From assembly GCA_030601755.1 (NCBI GenBank), contig JAUWBF010000008.1:1-64000 (forward strand): a DNA stretch of 64,000 nt, given 5' to 3'. The notes beneath the pieces are model-generated. The model saw nothing but the letters and a program-made list of their open reading frames with translations, had not been told where the DNA came from and did no database searches. Numbering within the stretch: position 1 is the stretch's first letter; every line of letters starts with the position of its first letter. Both the position numbers and the translations under genes were made by a program. This DNA comes from Verrucomicrobiota bacterium (GTDB lineage: Bacteria; Verrucomicrobiota; Verrucomicrobiia; Opitutales; Opitutaceae). Shown piece after piece: positions 60,601 to 64,000 of this stretch.

Positions 60601-63600
60601 GCTCGCACACGTTCACGTTGCTCTCGCAAGGCTCGGCCCGAGTCACCGTCAACGGACAGGTGCTGATCAACCGCTGGTCCGCGCACACGCTCGGTGAAGC
60701 CTCGGGCGCCATCACGCTGCCGGCCGGCGAACCCGCCCGTGTCGTGGTCGAATACGCCAACACCCCGGGAGTTGACGCCCGCGTTCAGCTGCGCTGGTCG
60801 GCCGCCGGTCTGAGCGACGAGGTCGTGCCCTTCGGCTCCGTGAGGCCGATCGACCGCGACGACGACGGTTTGCCCGATGCCTGGGAAATCACCCACGGCC
60901 TCAACCCCGATGACGCCGCCGACGGCGCGCTCGACCCCGATGGCGACGGCCTCGGCAACCGCATGGAATACGAGTTCGGCGGCAACCCCTTCCTCGTCGA
61001 TAATCGTCTGTCCGGCGTGGTGACCGTCGAGACCTGGACGGTGGCCGGCGAAGTCGTGCGCAACCTGACGAGCTTGGATCGTTTTGTGGCCTCCAACCCG
61101 AACTCCAAAATCTTCGCCACCGAGCTGCGCTTCCCGACCAACGGGCAGAATGGCTACGGACGCCGCGTGCGCGGCTACATCGTGCCGCCCGTCACCGGTG
61201 ACTATCGTTTCCACGTCGCCGCCAATGACACCGCCGAGTTCTGGCTCAGCCCCGACGACAATCCCTTCGCCCGCGTCAAGCGCGCCCGCGTCGGCAAGTT
61301 GTCCACGGACGATCAGGACTATGGGGATCGCGTCGAGCAGCGCTCGGTCGTCCTCACCCTGCAGGCTGGCGAGCCCTATTACTTCGAATTGCTGCACAAG
61401 CAGAACTCCGGCGTCTCGCACGCGACCGTCGCCTGGACCGGCCCCGGCATGAGCGAACCGCAGGTGATCGCCGGTGCCGCGCTGGAGAGCTACGCCCCCG
61501 TGGCCGGCGACCAGGACGACGACGGTCTGCCCGACGCCTGGCAGGCGACCCACGGTCTCGACGACCTGAACTTCACCTCGGCCAGCCGCGGTGCCTACGG
61601 CGATGCCGACGGCGACCGGTTGCCCAATCTCCTCGAATATCAGCACGACCTCGATCCGATCGTCGCGGACACCGATGGCGATACCTACCAGGATGTGCTC
61701 GAGGTGCTCGTTTCCGCGAACCCGCTCGACATCAATACCGACTTGGATCTCACGCCGTGGCAACTCGGTGACGTCGGCGCCACCATCACGCCCGCTCTCG
61801 CCAATCGGGTCGACACGGACGCCTTCCGTCTTGCCGGCACCGGCTCCGGTTTGGCCATCCACAAGTCCGACTCCTTCCGCTACCTTTATCACGAGGTGAC
61901 CGGCGATTTCGAGCTGACCGCCCGCATGGTGCGACCCGCCGACAACGTCGTCGGCCTCGGCGGTGTTTCCATCCGCTCCAGCCTCGACGACCACGCCGTC
62001 TCGTTGTCCCTCCTGCAGGACACCGAGGGCTACAATCGCGGCTACTACCGTGTGGTCGAGGACGGTCCGATCATGGAACTCCCGGCCTTTACCCCAGCCT
62101 TCGCCAGCGAGGCGGCCGGCCTGGCCGGTTATTGGTTCCGGATTCGCCGCACCGGCGATCTGGTGCGCCTCTACTGCTCCGCCGACGGCGACCAATGGCT
62201 GCTCGCCTACGCCAAGGTGCTGCCGCTCGGCGAGGACTGCCTCGTCGGCTTCGCGACCGCGTCCAACATGGGGCCGTATACCTCCTACAGCGACATCGAC
62301 CTGCCCGCCCGCGAGTTCGCCGACGTCACGCTGGACCTCGATTACGCCGATCCCGAGGCGCTCGACACCGTGCCCGAGGACGCCACGGTCACGCCCGTCG
62401 CCACCATCGGCGGCGGCGACGGCGTCACCGTCAAGGGCCAGTGGACCGTCGACGCCGACGGCATCGTCTCGCAGACCTTCACCGGCACGCTCGACTACGC
62501 CTTCACGGTGCCCGCCGACGGACTCTACCGGTTGACCTTCCTGGCCAACTCGCCCTCCAACCCGACCGGCAACACCCTCTTCCCGCTGCAAATCTCCATC
62601 GACGGCCAGGTCATCGGCCGCGTCGACCTCTTCATGGAGGTCGGTCAGGACGGCCTCGCCCGCGTCGTCACCCCGTGGCTGCTGGCCGGCGCGCACACCG
62701 TGCGGGTCTTCTACGACAACACCCTCAGCTACCACCCGCTGCGCATCCGCTCGCTCACCGTCGAGGCGCTCGGCGGCGTGGACGCCGACAGCGACGGCGT
62801 GGCCGATTGGATCGAGGGACGCCTGGCGGCGCTCAACACCATCGACACCGACAACGGCCTCTACGTTTCGCCGGCCAGCCTCCACGGCCGGTCGCGCTAC
62901 CGCTCGATGTTCACGCTTACCGCCGACACGCAGCCGGTGCAGACGCAGCCCGCCCCGGGCTACGGCTGGTATGCCGACGTGGCGCTCAGTGAGACCGCCC
63001 CCGTCGAAATCGTCGGCGACTTCGAGAACGGCGGCTCCGTGCAGGGCGTATTTTTAAATTGGATACCGCTTAACCTGCTCGACCTGCCCGTGGAATATGG
63101 ACTCACCGCCTCCATGCGCGTGCGCCTCGGCGACAGCCTGCGTCTCACCGCGCATCCGTCCGGTGCCAGCGGCGGCACCGCCGACATCACGGTCACGCTG
63201 CCCGGCGAGACGCCGGTCACGCTCGCGCTCACCGACCCCGTCGGCCAGCCCGTTGTCCACGCCTTCGAGGAGCCCGGCGTCTACACCGTCACCGCCACCT
63301 ACACCGACGCCGCGAGCAACCAGACTGTCGCCGACGCCTTCACCGTCGAGGTGATCGAGGCCGCCTTTGCCGCCGATCCCACCGTCGGCCTCAACAACTA
63401 TCCGGTGACCTGGGACAACCCGCTGATCCCGAGTTCGGTCCTCCTTGAGGTCGACCAAGGCGTGCTGCTCGTGGCTCAGGGCGGGCTGCCCGCCGGCGGC
63501 ACCAGCTACTCGGTCACCAGCGGCAACGTGGATGACAGCTATGTCGTCGCCCGCCTCGGCGAGGACGGCCCGATTTTCGGGCACGCCACCATCCACACCG

Positions 63601-63902
63601 TGCGCACGGCCACGTTGCCCGACACCGCCATGGACACGTTGCAGGTCTATCCCGACGGTAGCCGCCTGATCGGTGTGCCCATCGTCATCAATCGCCTGAC
63701 CGACGACACCCGCGTCGAGGTCGAGATCTTTGTGCAGGGCGTCACCTTCGAGGACGGCACCACGGTGAAGATTCTCACCAGGGCCGACTTCGACGAATAC
63801 GGCCGCGTCTACCTGAAGTTCATCTACCCGGAGGGCGTCGACGGCTCCATCTGCCACCGCGTGCACGTCTACGAAGGCGAGAGCTACCTCGGCACCTTCT
63901 GA
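57615..63902 (+). CDS. Giant secreted multidomain protein (lectin-like, PA14, calcium-binding repeats)
   Basis: From the ATG at 57615 (MITTIRRVCMSAW, then a hydrophobic signal AACAVVLFAGERLSAA) the product has 2,095 residues; upstream ATGs would precede the signal peptide. Domains in rough order:
- lectin-like modules 1 and 2 (about 35-215, 220-400), with motifs such as AGVMIRESLDANSRHA;
- TSP3-like calcium repeat (404-455, DPDGDGLTNAQEWELGND);
- Big_1-type Ig fold (460-565);
- lectin-like modules 3 and 4 (570-750, 752-935);
- PA14 (938-1080, GWNGAYYDGGNFDQLKLD);
- TSP3-like, PA14-like (1140-1295) and TSP3-like again (to about 1380);
- lectin-like module 5 (to about 1572);
- carbohydrate-binding-like domain (1590-1720);
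- Ig-like/C-terminal part.
There is no PEP-CTERM tail. I infer an exported polysaccharide- or surface-binding protein. Confidence 0.88.
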   Translation: MITTIRRVCMSAWQAAACAVVLFAGERLSAALPAGWSSTDIGTVATAGSADHDSGTDVYTVEGSGSGDIGGSSDNFHYAHRALSGDGYIVARVDSLTNTNGWAKAGVMIRESLDANSRHALMMVTPSSGTGIKWRSSTGGSSSQIMVSGAAPRWLKLERRGKMVTGFESSDGVNWNVVQRVAVAMGTDVYAGLVACSRSSGLTTVSADGVEVGALSTELALPWPWDESTVGTPTDAGVALHDGSYVLSNLGADIAGTADRFKFVSQTLTGNGTLTMRVSSVVSSDNSSRFGLMFRESQDADARHVMLGVTTSKALFFSSRRTTGGNTTSVQSSVTVTVPAWIRLQRDGNVFKAYTSADGATWSLHGTETLALGVTLHVGVAYSNRHSSTWAIGVGDDLGLVTPLDTDGNGLSDDWETNFFSTTGVDPMADPDGDGLTNAQEWELGNDPLVFNLEGQRPLLELVGGDNQTGVAGTQLPLPLAVRVKDSLSDDPVANIPVQFRVLQGEGTLGATLPGDPVLNLSSDTEGLVQSAFQLPATGGDQIVGVGVGGRQQASVVVFTLKSLVGAAPGLFDVTNLGQPALPGRVTYSEGEYTLEGATTSAFTGGSDTGTYAWRDFTGDGFILARVDHVDATDNAAQAGVMIRESLDADSRYVSMLLTEANGVVFQWRETVGGSTKTSYQSGVTGPVWLLLRRSGDTYTGFYSTDGQTWTLRSTRTQAMGSTIKIGLAHGTRTSTYTSATVDGLRLGEFAETPWQGSDIGLPRATAVNDFTEDGVLMRAGGTNIGGTADTFHFLHQPLAGDGRLIVRLADLQSTHTGADSGVMIRESLDQNARHVSLLLSPATGLTLVNRVYTGGSTSTFGTTNPAAEAPQWLRLDRIGGNVHGYTSADGVSWTLLGSKSFAFAGPASIGLAGGNYDYTAHSLASFDNLALDLGDGPLGWNGAYYDGGNFDQLKLDRRDTELDFTWPVGVAPTSGVSADSYSIRWQGDVIPATTGSHTFTLLSQGSARVTVNGQVLINRWSAHTLGEASGAITLPAGEPARVVVEYANTPGVDARVQLRWSAAGLSDEVVPFGSVRPIDRDDDGLPDAWEITHGLNPDDAADGALDPDGDGLGNRMEYEFGGNPFLVDNRLSGVVTVETWTVAGEVVRNLTSLDRFVASNPNSKIFATELRFPTNGQNGYGRRVRGYIVPPVTGDYRFHVAANDTAEFWLSPDDNPFARVKRARVGKLSTDDQDYGDRVEQRSVVLTLQAGEPYYFELLHKQNSGVSHATVAWTGPGMSEPQVIAGAALESYAPVAGDQDDDGLPDAWQATHGLDDLNFTSASRGAYGDADGDRLPNLLEYQHDLDPIVADTDGDTYQDVLEVLVSANPLDINTDLDLTPWQLGDVGATITPALANRVDTDAFRLAGTGSGLAIHKSDSFRYLYHEVTGDFELTARMVRPADNVVGLGGVSIRSSLDDHAVSLSLLQDTEGYNRGYYRVVEDGPIMELPAFTPAFASEAAGLAGYWFRIRRTGDLVRLYCSADGDQWLLAYAKVLPLGEDCLVGFATASNMGPYTSYSDIDLPAREFADVTLDLDYADPEALDTVPEDATVTPVATIGGGDGVTVKGQWTVDADGIVSQTFTGTLDYAFTVPADGLYRLTFLANSPSNPTGNTLFPLQISIDGQVIGRVDLFMEVGQDGLARVVTPWLLAGAHTVRVFYDNTLSYHPLRIRSLTVEALGGVDADSDGVADWIEGRLAALNTIDTDNGLYVSPASLHGRSRYRSMFTLTADTQPVQTQPAPGYGWYADVALSETAPVEIVGDFENGGSVQGVFLNWIPLNLLDLPVEYGLTASMRVRLGDSLRLTAHPSGASGGTADITVTLPGETPVTLALTDPVGQPVVHAFEEPGVYTVTATYTDAASNQTVADAFTVEVIEAAFAADPTVGLNNYPVTWDNPLIPSSVLLEVDQGVLLVAQGGLPAGGTSYSVTSGNVDDSYVVARLGEDGPIFGHATIHTVRTATLPDTAMDTLQVYPDGSRLIGVPIVINRLTDDTRVEVEIFVQGVTFEDGTTVKILTRADFDEYGRVYLKFIYPEGVDGSICHRVHVYEGESYLGTF

Positions 63903-63913
63903 GGAAGCCAGGG

Positions 63914-63950
63914 TTCACCACGAAACACACGAAAGACACGAAAATGAAAA
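63914..63950. repeat. CACGAAA short-period repeat tract
   Basis: TTCACCACGAAACACACGAA is followed by AGACACGAAAATGAAAA, with the CACGAAA unit at 8-10-bp intervals, just after the stop of the giant gene. Confidence 0.65.
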
Positions 63951-63970
63951 CCCTCGCATACGGCTCCGGG

Positions 63971-64000
63971 GTAGGGCGGGACCGCCGGGCCCGCCGCTCC
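63971..64000. repeat. GTAG-footed hairpin cut by the window edge
   Basis: GTAG (63971-63974) is followed by GGCGGG (63975-63980), pairing with CCCGCC (63990-63995). It is another likely REP-type unit, whose partner, if any, is outside the window. Confidence 0.5.

Noticed and set aside
59565-62885. A 1,106-codon antisense frame inside the giant secreted gene
   Set aside because: It is a shadow of the giant gene's codon pattern. The composition (Gly, Val, Glu, Asp, Ala) is typical of antisense high-GC frames and has no signal or domain.

Overview
The window is high-GC chromosomal DNA with dense, well-spaced genes on both strands. Several features point to a Verrucomicrobiota, most likely Opitutaceae-like, organism: two secreted proteins with PEP-CTERM sorting tails, an SHD1-like domain, a DUF2959 lipoprotein, a TonB-dependent receptor (so a Gram-negative envelope), and many palindromic intergenic repeats. 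This placement is inference; there is no rRNA or other taxonomic marker here. I saw no tRNA, rRNA or CRISPR array.

Left part (1-28,300) is mostly housekeeping. It holds a partial lipoprotein gene, recA, a monothiol glutaredoxin-like protein, the large subunit of glutamate synthase (no small subunit nearby), a membrane/secreted pair of unknown function, a methyltransferase, a small HTH-like gene framed by two identical 32-bp hairpin repeats, dnaN, pssA, a lone RelE-fold protein, a multi-PAS SpoIIE-type phosphatase, pdxH, and a full-length pyruvate carboxylase. These are followed by a degraded vapC, an SGNH hydrolase, a MocR-type regulator and several unknown envelope proteins.

The middle (28,300-44,000) holds a dienelactone hydrolase and a four-gene, tightly coupled minus-strand operon. 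In this operon a Type III restriction-modification system (mod, res) carries an AAA ATPase gene and a Toprim/DUF4276-like gene between its two canonical subunits. This looks like a composite defence locus. Next come an SHD1-domain membrane protein, a two-subunit sodium:solute symporter (DUF4212 plus SSS), an inositol-monophosphatase-family enzyme, and a KtrB/KtrA-type potassium uptake pair.

The right part (44,000-64,000) holds a TonB-dependent receptor, a hybrid histidine kinase with its own receiver and Hpt domains, two PEP-CTERM proteins (one apparently a seven-bladed propeller), and a divergent NarL-type response regulator. Then follows a three-gene cassette: C39-like papain-fold protein, RLAN/RimK-like ATP-grasp, and GCS2 glutamate-cysteine-ligase-like enzyme. 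It is probably an amide-ligase pathway for a small peptide or a protein modification. The window closes with a 2,095-residue secreted multidomain protein.

Three repeat phenomena stand out. First, REP/BIME-like palindromes with GTAG feet lie between the amidoligase genes and elsewhere. Second, a 9-4-9 hairpin family has changing but still paired stems. Third, terminator hairpins contain the stop codon of the preceding gene, and one such hairpin is perfectly duplicated on both sides of the small HTH-like gene.
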